From assembly GCA_977017575.1 (NCBI GenBank), contig CDRNVI010000040.1:310001-374000 (forward strand): a stretch of DNA of 64,000 nt. Direction: 5' to 3'. Positions 28,984 through 39,368 of this stretch are shown here, piece after piece. Each line of letters begins with the position of its first letter. Within the stretch, counting starts at the first letter, position 1. The translations under genes and the position numbers were made by a program. This stretch comes from Paramoeba atlantica (taxonomy: Eukaryota; Discosea). The notes beneath the pieces are model-generated. The model saw nothing but the letters and a program-made list of their open reading frames with translations, searched no databases and was not told the origin of the DNA.

Positions 28984-30051
28984 ATGCAGACAAGGGTTAC
29001 ATATCGCCGTTTATTACGGTTAGCACACGCCTTAGACCGCACCGAGCTGTTCGAGACTAGCGGAAGTGTGCTTAACCTTGTTCAAAGAAAGAAAACGGAT
29101 TTTTCTCTTATGAAAAGCATCGCGTCAGAATCGGGACAAAATACTGACGTTAATCTAATGTACTGTGAAGCAATGGATCTCATTTTGAGAGAACCATCCA
29201 ATCATCGTGCTCTTACGTCCACCATACACTCTCTTCTTCGAGGATATGGGAATGATCAGAACACGAAATACTTACTACAAGGTGTAGTAATGTACCTTCA
29301 GTTCCTCTCGTACAGAAAGCAGCGAAAGGATGAGGACTCGGAAGTAATTTCCGAGCGTCAAAATCGAGTAATGCAAAAGGCAATGATGCCGTACATAGCC
29401 CGTCTCTTCAATATCTCACGGGATATCTATGAGTCCGCTGACGCCAGCACAAAAACTCAATTGTTGAAATTACCGGAAGTGCTGGTTTTGGACATCAATG
29501 AGGAGCTAGAAAAGCAAACATTGTACCTGGGTGCGACTTTACCTTGGGAGGATGACCCCGAGTTGGTTGCAACATTGGAATGTGAGAATCTCAGAGGGGC
29601 CGCGGCACATGCTGAGGCATACAGCAGAGCGCTACGTATCTTCCATGCCCTCCTTAGCGAGACAGAGCTACACAGGACAAGAGGGACATTTATAGTCGCC
29701 CATGGTCAAACCGGCGCCGTGGCATGTATTCTTGCCGGACTGCTACATGGGCAGGATTACCCCATTCGGAACGTTATTACTTTCGGTGCACCGAAAGCAT
29801 ACGTTTCCCTACATGAGAGAGACCGTGAGTACATGAACTCGATTCGGGTCGTGGCAGTAGGGGATCCTTTGGTGGAGATGCCAGATATAAATACGGAAGG
29901 CAAGTCTTTTATTCATGTGGGGGAGGTGCTGCGTTTGCATAAGCCCGATCCCTCGTTTTCTTTAGATGCCTATCATAATTACCTCGCGGATGAGAATATT
30001 ACACTTTCTTATGAAGAGTACGAAGATGACGGTTCTGCTAACGTATCATAA
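28984..30051 (+). CDS. class 3 lipase-fold protein lacking the catalytic serine
   Basis: The protein has 355 residues from ATG 28984. The N-terminal half is helical and unrecognised. The C-terminal half resembles fungal lipase-type (Lipase_3) alpha/beta hydrolases: GTFIVAHGQTGAVACILAGL aligns with the nucleophile elbow 'GHSLGGAxA', then NVITFGAPKA, then VVAVGDPLVEMP (catalytic Asp position) and DAYHNYL (catalytic His position). The serine expected in the elbow reads as Gly (AHGQTG), so classical hydrolysis looks impossible. Similar inactive relatives act as binding or regulatory proteins. The first residues (MQTRVTYRRLLRLAHAL) could be an organelle-targeting helix. Confidence 0.65.
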   Translation: MQTRVTYRRLLRLAHALDRTELFETSGSVLNLVQRKKTDFSLMKSIASESGQNTDVNLMYCEAMDLILREPSNHRALTSTIHSLLRGYGNDQNTKYLLQGVVMYLQFLSYRKQRKDEDSEVISERQNRVMQKAMMPYIARLFNISRDIYESADASTKTQLLKLPEVLVLDINEELEKQTLYLGATLPWEDDPELVATLECENLRGAAAHAEAYSRALRIFHALLSETELHRTRGTFIVAHGQTGAVACILAGLLHGQDYPIRNVITFGAPKAYVSLHERDREYMNSIRVVAVGDPLVEMPDINTEGKSFIHVGEVLRLHKPDPSFSLDAYHNYLADENITLSYEEYEDDGSANVS

Positions 30052-30383
30052 ACACAGAGCATTAAGTAAGGAAAGCTCTTTGATTGTGAAGTGTGAGACT
30101 CAACTCGTATACCACAACGATTTCTACTTGACCTATAAGAATTAGCCAAAACCTTTTCTGGCTTTTGCGGGAGTTGCTTACAGTCACTGCCTCTCGTCTT
30201 TAATCAGGCCCATGTACATGTAGGGGAGAAATTTGGTGCGAAATAATTCCTAGACCCGCGTTGGGGACTTCCTAGGTGCTTCTTATTTGTTGGGGGTTAA
30301 TCTTTACTCCGACGACGCAAATGTTGATATTATCCTATTAAAGTCAAATTAAAAATATATTCTCTTTATACGAAACCTACTGT
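30052..30383. other. spacer, nothing recognised
   Basis: 332 bases with a slightly GC-richer middle (30180-30290) but no frame, repeat or tRNA-like fold that I can see. Confidence 0.35.
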
Positions 30384-31718
30384 ATGGCTAATAATTTTGC
30401 AGAGCTCACGAGCGAATGGTTTGCAAAATGGCCAACGTATCAAAAACGCGCTCTGCCGGTTCGAATGTCATTTCTCGCACGACATTTAGAATTACACTTT
30501 CGCCACAAAGATCCATCATTTCTCTCGGGCTGGTTTTGCGATGAGAAAAATGACTCCCTAGAAGGTAAATTTGTAGATGAAGGAATTTTTCCAGTCATGC
30601 GTTCAGCGGGCGACAAAACAATAGAAAACGAATATCTCGCGCAGGATACGCCAAATTCTGCGCAGTCATCAATTTTTTCGAATGAGAAAAATGTTAAAAG
30701 GGATAAGAAAACGTATGGTGACAGTATTCTTTCCGTTATACGCTATCTTTTGCTTCGTAAATTTTATCTCTTGCGAAGATATTCAGCTTCTGACTCCGCT
30801 CCACTGATTGAGTATTTAGAGCTGGAAAAATCGGACCCTTCTCGAATTCCGGAAAGGGAAACAGTTGACAATTTTAAGTTTTCATCTCACGAAGACTTTG
30901 GAAGGAGTCGTAAGGCTCCTGGTACTTCTGAAAAGTTGCAGGACACGGAGCGCGTTTTACGGCATTTCTTTCAAGTGGACCCAGTAAAGCATCAACTCGC
31001 CTATTTGTCAATCATACGAAACGATGAAGAACTTGAACGCTATTGGCGCGCCGCGGTGGATTGCTGGGGGACTATGAGCAAAGAGAACATTTCTTTTTTA
31101 TTGTCGCGCACGATGAGCTGCTTTCGTCGCGTTCACGCACAAAAACCGTCCTTGTACTCTTTGTACAAAATATTACGCTTTGTATTAAAGATTGAAACAC
31201 TGAATAACTCTAAAGGTGGAATTATTTTACCTCAGAGAACACAGCATTTCCTCTCCTGGTCAGCAGAGGCGTTACAAACCCAGGAGGCAGGTAACGAGGA
31301 TGAATCGGCTCTCAGATTCAGCGTTATCAAGTATATGACACGAATAACGAAGATATTGGAGTTACGCCTCGAACAACGCGTGGAGGCGTTAGAGCTGTGT
31401 ACTCGAGTGCAAGCTATGAATTCTCAAGAAATCATGAATGAACTCAACTGGATGAATTTGCATCAAAAATCTATGGAAATAGACAATATTCACCCAGCTG
31501 GTGAATTAGCAGCTCCGTCTGACGCTACTGTTCTGGCGGCTGTAAGTCGCTACGGTCCCTATTGGGAGGATATTAAATCTACAATTTTAAAGCGTGTTCA
31601 TCGTTTGCAATCAGTAGAACAGCACACAGATGTGCAGCATTTCATAGAAACTCTATGTTGTCCTACTCAAGATAGTGTAAAGAAAAGAAAAAAGCTCAAA
31701 AAATATTTACCAACATAA
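30384..31718 (+). CDS. hypothetical helical protein, 444 aa
   Basis: No family recognised. Residues 1-60 include FAKWPTYQKRALPVRMSFLA and a Trp/Cys patch; 75-190 are polar and Ser-rich. From about 190 the chain is helical, with patterns such as LAYLSIIRNDEELERYWRA, LYSLYKILRFVLKIE and LELRLEQRVEALELCTRVQA, and it ends in a basic tail (KKRKKLKKYLPT) that could be a nuclear localisation signal. It has no membrane segment. ATG 30384 is the first in frame. Codon use looks like that of its neighbours. Confidence 0.65.
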   Translation: MANNFAELTSEWFAKWPTYQKRALPVRMSFLARHLELHFRHKDPSFLSGWFCDEKNDSLEGKFVDEGIFPVMRSAGDKTIENEYLAQDTPNSAQSSIFSNEKNVKRDKKTYGDSILSVIRYLLLRKFYLLRRYSASDSAPLIEYLELEKSDPSRIPERETVDNFKFSSHEDFGRSRKAPGTSEKLQDTERVLRHFFQVDPVKHQLAYLSIIRNDEELERYWRAAVDCWGTMSKENISFLLSRTMSCFRRVHAQKPSLYSLYKILRFVLKIETLNNSKGGIILPQRTQHFLSWSAEALQTQEAGNEDESALRFSVIKYMTRITKILELRLEQRVEALELCTRVQAMNSQEIMNELNWMNLHQKSMEIDNIHPAGELAAPSDATVLAAVSRYGPYWEDIKSTILKRVHRLQSVEQHTDVQHFIETLCCPTQDSVKKRKKLKKYLPT

Positions 31719-32018
31719 AAGTACAGGGTTGAATTGTTTTATTTTAATAACGTATTGAGTACGTTATCAAAACTTTTGAGTACTATACAGAATGGGCGTG
31801 AAGAATGCTTTCTTTTTAAAATGCCCACCCAGAGCAAACTCAAAATCTTCGAATCTTGGAAAACATTAAAAAGAAGAATTGTTTTATTATAATAGTATAG
31901 ACCAATAGTACCAGAAACACATTTCTGGTTGCTTTGTTGTACATGACAAATCTCAAAACAGAATGAATGAAAAAACAAGCTGTTTATTTAGAAAATAAAA
32001 TTTACTGTGGAATCTACT
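31719..32018. other. spacer, nothing recognised
   Basis: 300 bases, AT-rich, no credible frame or element. Confidence 0.35.
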
Positions 32019-32525
32019 ATGACACATGTGTATACCATTTTAAAGCGGATATTCGCCGATGAAAATATCCCTACGGATTGCTCGAAAGAAGAGTTTAGAA
32101 CGAGATTTGAGAAAGCCGTTACCAAATTCGAAGAAGATGGATTTCTGGAAAAAACCGCATTAACTCCTATCTTTGCAGATGAACAGCTACAGGAAGTGTT
32201 GCATAGGCACCGGCGGGAGTTAGTAGTTGTAAAATTCTGGAAAAAAAATTGTCTTCCATGTCTTAGTATGGCAGAAATGTACAAAGAAGCCGAGAAAATT
32301 TCTTTCATTGAAAAACTTCCAGTACATTTTTATAGTGTTGACATTAAAGATCCACAGAATCGAAAGTTAAGTGATTACCAACTTGTTGAGGGCACGCCTA
32401 CAGTTCAAATATTCAGCGGATCTAAACAAATTGGTGGGGAAGTAAGGGCCACTAATCTGACTGCTTTTCTTCAAGACATAAAAAATAATCTGCATGCTAT
32501 CATTTCTGCTTGTCCTCGAGAGTAG
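32019..32525 (+). CDS. thioredoxin-like protein with N-terminal helical extension
   Basis: The protein has 168 residues from ATG 32019 (a GTG four codons earlier is ignored). Residues 1-50 are helical and charged. The rest is a thioredoxin fold: LVVVKFWKKNCLPCLSMAEM carries the redox motif C-L-P-C, followed by FYSVDIKDPQNRKLSDY and the cis-proline segment EGTPTVQIFSGS. CLPC is not the classical WCGPC; the preceding Trp is Asn and Gly is Leu. A different redox potential or partner is therefore likely. It lacks a signal peptide, suggesting cytosol. Confidence 0.78.
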   Translation: MTHVYTILKRIFADENIPTDCSKEEFRTRFEKAVTKFEEDGFLEKTALTPIFADEQLQEVLHRHRRELVVVKFWKKNCLPCLSMAEMYKEAEKISFIEKLPVHFYSVDIKDPQNRKLSDYQLVEGTPTVQIFSGSKQIGGEVRATNLTAFLQDIKNNLHAIISACPRE

Positions 32526-33045
32526 AGTGGGTTCAATTGCAGCGAACTACAAGCTGCCTCTCTGGTCGCTACTCTCATCCGCACTGTCATAGGAAAAGAA
32601 TAGTTCTATTTCTAATAAGAGCAACCATCGGTATCACAGTCAGTGTCAATTGCTTGATAATGATACCGATGACTCTGGGAAGCCGGCTGAAGTAGCACCC
32701 AAATCACGCTGTACCGAATGTCACCGCAGCGCTCCCGGCTCACGTGGCACTAGTGCCCTCGATGCAAAACAAGTTGACCCAACTGAATTTAATACAGGGG
32801 CCCTGTATCCTCGAGGGTATTATTTCATAGCGCTATGATGAATATTTTGCGCGGCAATTCAATCTTCAATTTTATCCTAAATTTTCTCATTTCTTCATAC
32901 AAGTACGCTTCCAGGCGGGATATGTAGGGTTTGGCTTACAAAGCATTTTTATAATTTGCCTTTGCGAAAGTTAGGCTAGAGAATTTTTGTCAATAGATGC
33001 ATTATATCACGAAACTTTTCCGAGAATACATAGCATCAATTCCTT
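32526..33045. other. spacer with an orphan open frame
   Basis: A frame open from 32593 to the TGA at 32836-32838 has protein-like composition in its last 55 codons (KSRCTECHRSAPGSRGTSAL, DPTEFNTGALYPRGYY) but no in-frame ATG. It could be an exon of an unrecognised small gene or a fragment of the previous or next transcript. The remaining sequence shows nothing. Confidence 0.3.
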
Positions 33046-34263
33046 ATGTTTCACACAGAGTTCATATACTGGCTGGTGCCACCGCGAAGGCCGGGAGCGA
33101 AGCGGAGCAAACAAGGAGACGTTTGTATCATTGGGCAGCAATTTTATGAAGATAACACTGATACTTCAGTGAGGCCCGCAATTCATGACACATTCTCAGA
33201 AATTCCTTCCTTAATGAGTGACGAACTGAAAAATGGTATGACTGAACTGAATACTCAGGGTGCGACTACCAAAGTTTCTCGTTTTGATTCAACACATCAC
33301 ACTTTTGATGTTTTTCGCAATCCGGCCCTTATTTCTTGCGGATTCGGAGATTATGATGATTCTCATATTGTGTCTTGGTGTCAAGATGCGTGTCGCGCGG
33401 CAGTTCTTCCCAAACTATTGGCCAAATCCCTGGTCAACAGGTCACACCCTTTCGCACATCATGAGTCCGCACAGGGGGTTTCGCACGTAAGGTTTCATCG
33501 TGTCAGGAAAAATATCAATTTGAAAGCACAGATATCACATGTCATGTACAACGCATTATTCGTCAACTATCCGGCAATAACCGTGCCGATTTCAAGTCGT
33601 AGAACTTTGCACCCGGTGCATACCAGTTATAACTATGCTTCCAACCACGCATGCAATCTTTATAAAATTGACAACTTTCTTTCTCAGAAAGAGATTGAAA
33701 TTCTTCTTTCAATGCAAAAAAAAACTTTACCCCAAGGATGTACGAAGAGGTCTGCTGTGGGTGAAAAAGGAATCATCTCCTCCGATCGTACATCTTCTTC
33801 TCTCCATATCCCTAAAGCTTTCAATGGAATTATTCGGAATATTGAGGAACGTGCGTCTGGACTATTTTCTCTACCTACGGAAGCCGTTGAGCCTCTACAA
33901 ATTGTACACTACCGTAAAGGTGAATATTATAAATGTCATCATGATGATTCGACCTTAGACGATGGGCGCCTTTTTTACGATTCCGCTTCGACATCTCCAG
34001 GTCGGACGTTTACCATATTTGTATATTTGAACACTTTACAGAAAGAAGACGGAGGAGAAACATTTTTTCCTCGACTGGGATTGCGGATTAGGCCAACGAC
34101 AGGCACTGCACTGCTTTGGACGAATGTTCGTGTGGACGGACAGCTTGAACCGCTGACTATCCACGAAGGTCTTGCACCAGTCACGAAAAACATAGAAAAA
34201 ATTGGACTAAACATTTGGCTAAATAATAGAAGCGCAACAGATCTATTGGATTACTGTCTGTAA
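33046..34263 (+). CDS. 2-oxoglutarate/Fe(II) prolyl 4-hydroxylase-like protein
   Basis: The protein has 405 residues. Residues about 205-395 form a P4H-type double-stranded beta-helix domain: VHYRKGEYYKCHHDDS carries the iron-binding His-x-Asp, RTFTIFVYLNTLQKEDGGET and FFPRLGLRI follow, then GTALLWTN, and the distal His and 2-oxoglutarate-binding Lys in LTIHEGLAPV...KIGLNIWL. P4H enzymes of this size usually have an N-terminal signal anchor. Here the first 200 residues are instead a polar, unrecognised region without a membrane segment. It may therefore be cytosolic or nuclear, or the 5' end may be mis-called: the ATG lies close to a TTTCACACAG acceptor-like site. Confidence 0.82.
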   Translation: MFHTEFIYWLVPPRRPGAKRSKQGDVCIIGQQFYEDNTDTSVRPAIHDTFSEIPSLMSDELKNGMTELNTQGATTKVSRFDSTHHTFDVFRNPALISCGFGDYDDSHIVSWCQDACRAAVLPKLLAKSLVNRSHPFAHHESAQGVSHVRFHRVRKNINLKAQISHVMYNALFVNYPAITVPISSRRTLHPVHTSYNYASNHACNLYKIDNFLSQKEIEILLSMQKKTLPQGCTKRSAVGEKGIISSDRTSSSLHIPKAFNGIIRNIEERASGLFSLPTEAVEPLQIVHYRKGEYYKCHHDDSTLDDGRLFYDSASTSPGRTFTIFVYLNTLQKEDGGETFFPRLGLRIRPTTGTALLWTNVRVDGQLEPLTIHEGLAPVTKNIEKIGLNIWLNNRSATDLLDYCL

Positions 34264-34290
34264 TCTAATCTATCTATTAAGAAAGAGGTA

Positions 34291-35175
34291 CTCCCTCTCT
34301 CATTAATTTTTATAAATGGATTTCGAGTTATAAAAATTTAATTTATGCGGGATCATTAATTTTTATAAATCAGAAATTTATCGAACGCTATTTCTTAATT
34401 TTTTTCTAAACCAAAGAATTTTTTCTGTTATTCTACTTAAGATGGATTATTTTGTGAACGTGGATGGACGCGCTTCGAAGAAATTTCTTACAGAAAAGCG
34501 CAAATGGTTGATTTCTATGCTGGAGGCATAGAAGGCATGTAATATCACTTACTTTCTTAAAGAAATATTTCTTTTATGCGTTTTTATATGTACCGTCACC
34601 CCCCCTCCCCTGACTTAGCCTGCCAAAAAGTCGAAAAAATAGGAAAAAGCGGATAAGTCGCCCAGCCGACTGCGGGCCTAATTTGTCCGAAGGAGCGTCT
34701 TCGTTGCTCGGTCGCAATCCTATGTCGTAATGCATATTGCACTGCCGGATCCCAGGAGTTCTTCTAGAACTCGCGTTTTCACCAAGTCTTTTCTTCCACG
34801 TAAATTCAACCAGGACAGGTGGGATCGGTCGGGATCGTAAATCTCTAGTTTAAACCCTCTCAGCTTCAGATATTAGATTGATTCGTGAAAAAATGCTCAT
34901 GTAGGGGAAAAGACAATCTTTTTGGGGGGATTTTCTTTCTGAGATGAAGATACTGATTTTTGTAAAACGCGATTCACTGAAAAAATTCATCATGGGGAAG
35001 CATGGTCGGGACCTACTCGCGGTCTTCCCTGGCACTACCATCTTACAGATCGTACTAACGTCGACCTTTTTTTGGAATAGCGGTCATTTATACAGGATCA
35101 TTAATTTTTATAATTATAATTATAACTCACTTTTTGTTATAATTTATAATTTATAAAAATTAATGAGAGGGGGAG
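34291..35175. mobile_element. Stowaway-like inverted-repeat element (885 bp)
   Basis: The terminal inverted repeats 34291-34317 and 35149-35175 match at 26 of 27 positions and begin CTCCCTCTCTCATTAA / CTCCCCCTCTCATTAA. TA dinucleotides sit directly outside both ends (34289-34290, 35176-35177), as in Tc1/mariner-related Stowaway elements. Just inside, the sequence GGATCATTAATTTTTATAA is repeated in direct orientation (about 34351 and 35096). No transposase frame is visible. The interior around 34610-34850 is GC-richer and unrecognised. The 3' spacer to 35299 contains nothing else. Confidence 0.85.
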
Positions 35176-35299
35176 TATATTTTTCTTGCATAAAGATTGC
35201 TCAGTGCAACTAATGCGCCTGTGTCGTACTCGTACTTGTTTTGAACTTACTTCTATGTCGTACCGAAATTATTACTTTTTTTCGTATACTATACCCCCC

Positions 35300-38200
35300 A
35301 TAGCTGTCGTTCGACGTCGAATTCGACGTCGTTCGACGGTCGAAAGGTCGAAACATTTTGAGTGCTTGGATGGTTTCTGAAAGAATTTTTTTTCAACAGA
35401 ATATATGTTTATAAAATGTTTAAAAAATGTATTTGCAACCAGTCTTCTACTTTTTAGTGTTAATTTACTTGTTTTTTCACAATGCACACCTCTGTTCGAG
35501 GAAGGGGGCGCATGATTCCTATCCGCATACCTTCTCCCCCAGCTCTTTCATCAGATGCAATCGTGCCAACTTTAGCTGAAGCAAATTCTTCCGAATCTGT
35601 TTCATCTACTACTCCTTCAGTTACTTCGGTTCGTGCCAAGAGAACCAATTCGGCGAAGAAGAATAGAACTGCCATGCAGCGAGATGCTTCCACGGAAGCA
35701 GCAGATGGTCCCACCCACAGCAGATTTGAAATTTCCGATAACGTTCTTTCAGGGAGTTATGTTCCTGTCTCAGTACGACGAGAGTGTACCGCGAGGCTTG
35801 AAGAGGAAATGCCGTCCTCTCCATCACAACAGGCAAGCTCTGTAAGGCAAGTAGTTCGAAAACAGCTTGTACAGGACCCAATGCGGTTTCCCCGTATTTC
35901 GACAAAATTCTTTCGTGAACGCTGCTTGGGAATGGATACCCCGACTGGTAGAACGAAAAATTTGGAGAAGAAAAACAAAGAGTGTCGCGAATACGCCGAG
36001 AAATATCCTCGGCCCCATCACGTGAATACCATGGGCCAGCGGACTCACATAAAATGTCGCGACTGTCCGTGGTGGAGTCATTCGCTCCATAACAACCATT
36101 ACTATCACCATATCAATCACACTTGTTTAGTGCGCGAGGGACAGAGAATCGCAAACGAACCGGAACTTTTTTCACTGACCCCGAACGACAATTCAATGAG
36201 TGTAAATGTTTTTGTCCGTCGCTGCGTTCCCTGTCTTGTGGCAAAGACGAACTTGTCATGCAAAGCTGCTCACGCTTTACTTCGTAACTATGAAGAATTA
36301 CGCCCCAAGGGAGCAAATACTGAAGAAATTCTCAATGCACTTGGCCACAATCACAGGATCATGCGTGATTGGGAGAAGGACTTGGCCACCGAAATATGGG
36401 AAAAAATGATTTCAAAAATCGATATTCATCCTTTCTTCGGGGTAGCTGTGGATGCTGGGGTTGATTCCGTGCTCAACGAGCACGTATTAGTAGGGGTAGT
36501 GTATGTTTCAGATGAGCAATATCTATTACCATCCATGTATCATCCGAAGCGGAAGGCATTCAACGGCAAAGAAACAGCTGAGAGTTTGGTTAATACATTG
36601 AATTCTATTCTCGGCATTACGCTGGTACGAAAAATGAGGTTTTTAATGGTGGATGGCTGTGCCGTTAACCACGTGGCCCGTGATGAGGCAGAAGGAGAAT
36701 TAAAAAGAATATATGATCGCGTTCAAAGAATTGGGGAGTCAGACTGGATAAACTTCGGAAACCGGGCCGTGGATATGATGCCACACGTCTCCTTACTATC
36801 TTGCTTTGGTCATTTTCTCAATAACCTCGCGATGGATGCGATGAAACCCTTTCAGGAAACCCCCCTTTTTGAACTTAAAAAGCTCTTCAGACAAACATTT
36901 TATGGACATGACAAGATCTGTACGAAGAAGGGGCGGTATCGCGGTGTGGCCCTAGACGTTCTTGGATCGACGAAGAAACTAACAAAGCGGAACAATTTTT
37001 CACTCAATGGTATGGGGGGCTGTCTAGCAATAAAATGGACGATGAATATCAGACAGAGCTGGTGTGTCAGCTTCGTAGCAGCATACAAATTTTGAAACAG
37101 TATGCTCCCGATGAAGCTGATCTAATTTTGGCGGAACTGAACGCTCAGCATGAAAATATTCCTCGGTGTCGTGACGAACTTTCATTGTATGGACCTCAAG
37201 TAATTGAAGCTGTTCGTAGAGCAAAGGATGTACACGGCATTACGGCTCCTAAGTTAGGGGGAGTTACTCGCTGGTGCCATGATAAGTTCGGCAGCATTTC
37301 CTTCTTTTCTACTCAGTTACCTACTGTTGTGGCGTTCCTGAAGCAAGAACTGGAAAACCCCCGAGTTTGTCAGTCTGTACGTAAGTGTGCGGATCTTATT
37401 GCTCGGGAAGGGGTAGATAACTTGGCGACTTCAGCAAAATATTTTCTTGAAGAACTAGCTCCTATCCAGAAAGCGTTACAAAAATTTTCGGATTTAGACG
37501 GTACCCCTTTAGTAACGGGAGTTTGGCCAACTTTAGAAAGATTACGGAAGGCTAGTCGGGTGGGAAGCTGCAGTGAAGCTTTTGAATGTGCCCTCAAGCA
37601 TCACATAAATCGACTTTCAGTTCATCACAATATGAAATATTGGGAAGACGTCATGTGGTTTGCACCGGATTTCATTGCACTACGCGCCCGGAAAGCCGGT
37701 CTCGAACCAATTCATTTCAGTCGTGCTAACGACCTTTTTCGAGGTGGTTCTCCCATTTTTCAAATTACGGAAAATAAATGGAATGAATATGTGAATTGCG
37801 TCGACTACGAATGGGATTCGCGAGTGCACAAGTGCGAATTGCATTGGTGGCAAACAGTTGGAGTCTACAAATACCCAGGTATGCATCAAGCGGCGATACA
37901 TTATTTATGGGTACCCCCTTTAGTGACGAAATGTGATTCTTGGATGTCGGTTATGAACACCAAATACAACTCCCGTCAATCATCCATGGGCACTCAAACA
38001 GTACAAAACTCTATGCTGTTACGGGGGAACTGCGACAAACTTGGGTACCTTGACAATTTGGAACAGTTAGGATCAGCGGGAAATGGGGATTCGGGGTAAC
38101 TTCTTTCAAGCTTCCGAATTACTTAATAGGCTCCTGATGCGAGTCTGCTTTTTTTCTGATACGTCATAAATTCATAACCCATTATAATATTGTTATATTG

Positions 38201-38758
38201 TATTACTGTATAATTATTTATAATGTATGGATGTTTAATTATTTTTCCATGTTTTGTCTCATACTTCAGGACCATTAAGGCTAAACTTTTTCCCCACACT
38301 TAAATTTTTCTTGTATTATTGCAACGCGAGATATTTTGTGCTTACCTATACAGCAACAGTAAACGCCATAAGCTTATACTATGATAATGACTAGTACAGT
38401 CATAATTTTCCGTATCTTTATTTTATTAAACTTCATTAATTACGTTTCTGAACATGTTTCAAATAAAAGGTGACGCATTTAACACGGTTAGAACTCCCTA
38501 GCGGTCTGACGAACAACCTGACGACAACCATACGTTGCTACTTTCTTATTCTCTAGTAGTCATCTATTCGTCCGAATACCATAGCAAATTGCTGTAGTGA
38601 AAAGAATCCGTCGATCGAAACAATTTTTCAAGTGCTGTACATGAACACAAGTATCCCACATTTTTTTCCTTCGTTCGACGTCGAAAGACCCATTTTTTCG
38701 ACGTCGAAAGGCATTCGTAGACGTCGAATTGCAATTTTCGACGTCGAATGACAGCTAT
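35300..38758 (+). mobile_element. hAT-type DNA transposon (3.46 kb)
   Basis: The inverted termini 35300-35321 (ATAGCTGTCGTTCGACGTCG and two more) and 38737-38758 agree at 21 of 22 positions. Both ends carry extra copies of the palindrome TTCGACGTCGAA: perfect at 35310, 38674, 38697 and 38737, with imperfect ones at 35322, 35333 and about 38719. These look like sub-terminal transposase-binding sites. Flanking 8-mers TACCCCCC (35292-35299) and GACCCCCC (38759-38766) agree at 7 of 8, fitting a hAT 8-bp target duplication. The transposase gene is interrupted once by a frame change. Confidence 0.88.
35482..38099 (+). pseudogene. hAT-like transposase, one frame change
   Basis: Two overlapping frames, 35482-37095 and one continuing to 38099, together cover a full transposase. 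The reading frame shifts near 36950-36970: the second frame reads sensibly from about there (WIDEETNKAEQFFTQWYGGL). Features seen: a BED-like zinc finger (HIKCRDCPWWSHSLHN...HH, about 190-215), a first catalytic Asp in FFGVAVDAGVD, a second in FLMVDGCAVNHVA, SCFGHFLNNLAMDA, then the post-shift GGVTRWCHDKF and the C-terminal SWMSVMNTKYNSRQSS region that resembles the hAT dimerisation domain. It is either a recent inactivation, an intron, or a sequencing error. Confidence 0.82.
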
Positions 38759-38951
38759 GACCCCCCCGCTTACGAGTTCCTCCAATTCTGGACAAGAACG
38801 CTTTCGTGCTCGTTTGTTGGAGCTAAAGTCTGTAAGAGGTGAAACGGAACTGGAGAAAGTAGAAAGGGACGAAGATGGCAATAAAGAAATAGAAGATGAC
38901 TCTGAAAAAGAGAGTAAAGATCGTAATGTGATTCAAGGTTCGTTGATATGA
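38757..38951 (+). pseudogene. candidate host exon cut by the hAT insertion
   Basis: Immediately right of the transposon a frame reads PPLTSSSNSGQERFRARLLE and on into charged helix (ELEKVERDEDGNKEIEDDSE), which looks coding. Its only ATG (38757) is built partly from the transposon end. A possible intron from GTTCGT (38938) to CTTAG (39295-39299), preceded by the branch-like TTAAC, would join it in frame to a second coding-like stretch (EDIQAEEKFHTVLQERLSSN, 39300-39360) directly before the GT25 domain. It is probably the 5' part of that gene, though this is inference. Confidence 0.4.
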
Positions 38952-39368
38952 GTTGAATGCTAAAATAGACAAAAAAGAGGAAAAACGAGTAAACGTTTCG
39001 TATGGGTGCATTCTGTAGTCTGTAGTCACTACTTCTGATCGTATTGTACTGAAGTTTCTTGCAAGACGGATTGGTTAAAGTAAGTCATTCCCTTCTTAAT
39101 TTAGATTTTTCTGCACTTTCAATCTTTTTACCCTAATTTTAAGCCCAAATTCCACAAATTGCACTTTTTTACATTTTATTCGAACTTTTACTGCAACATG
39201 TGAAAAGACACTGGATTGCGCGAATAGTATACTGCATTCTCGCTAGTTCAAACTTCACTAATTCACATTAACTCAACACGCACATTAACTCAATCTTAGA
39301 AGATATACAAGCTGAGGAGAAATTTCATACAGTGTTGCAGGAACGATTGTCCTCTAACCCCAAGCCAT

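Noticed and set aside
38757-38951. SYF2-like splicing factor fragment
   Set aside because: The charged helix after QERFRARLLELK recalls SYF2 N termini, but low-complexity Glu/Lys sequence matches many families and none of the SYF2 C-terminal motifs follow.
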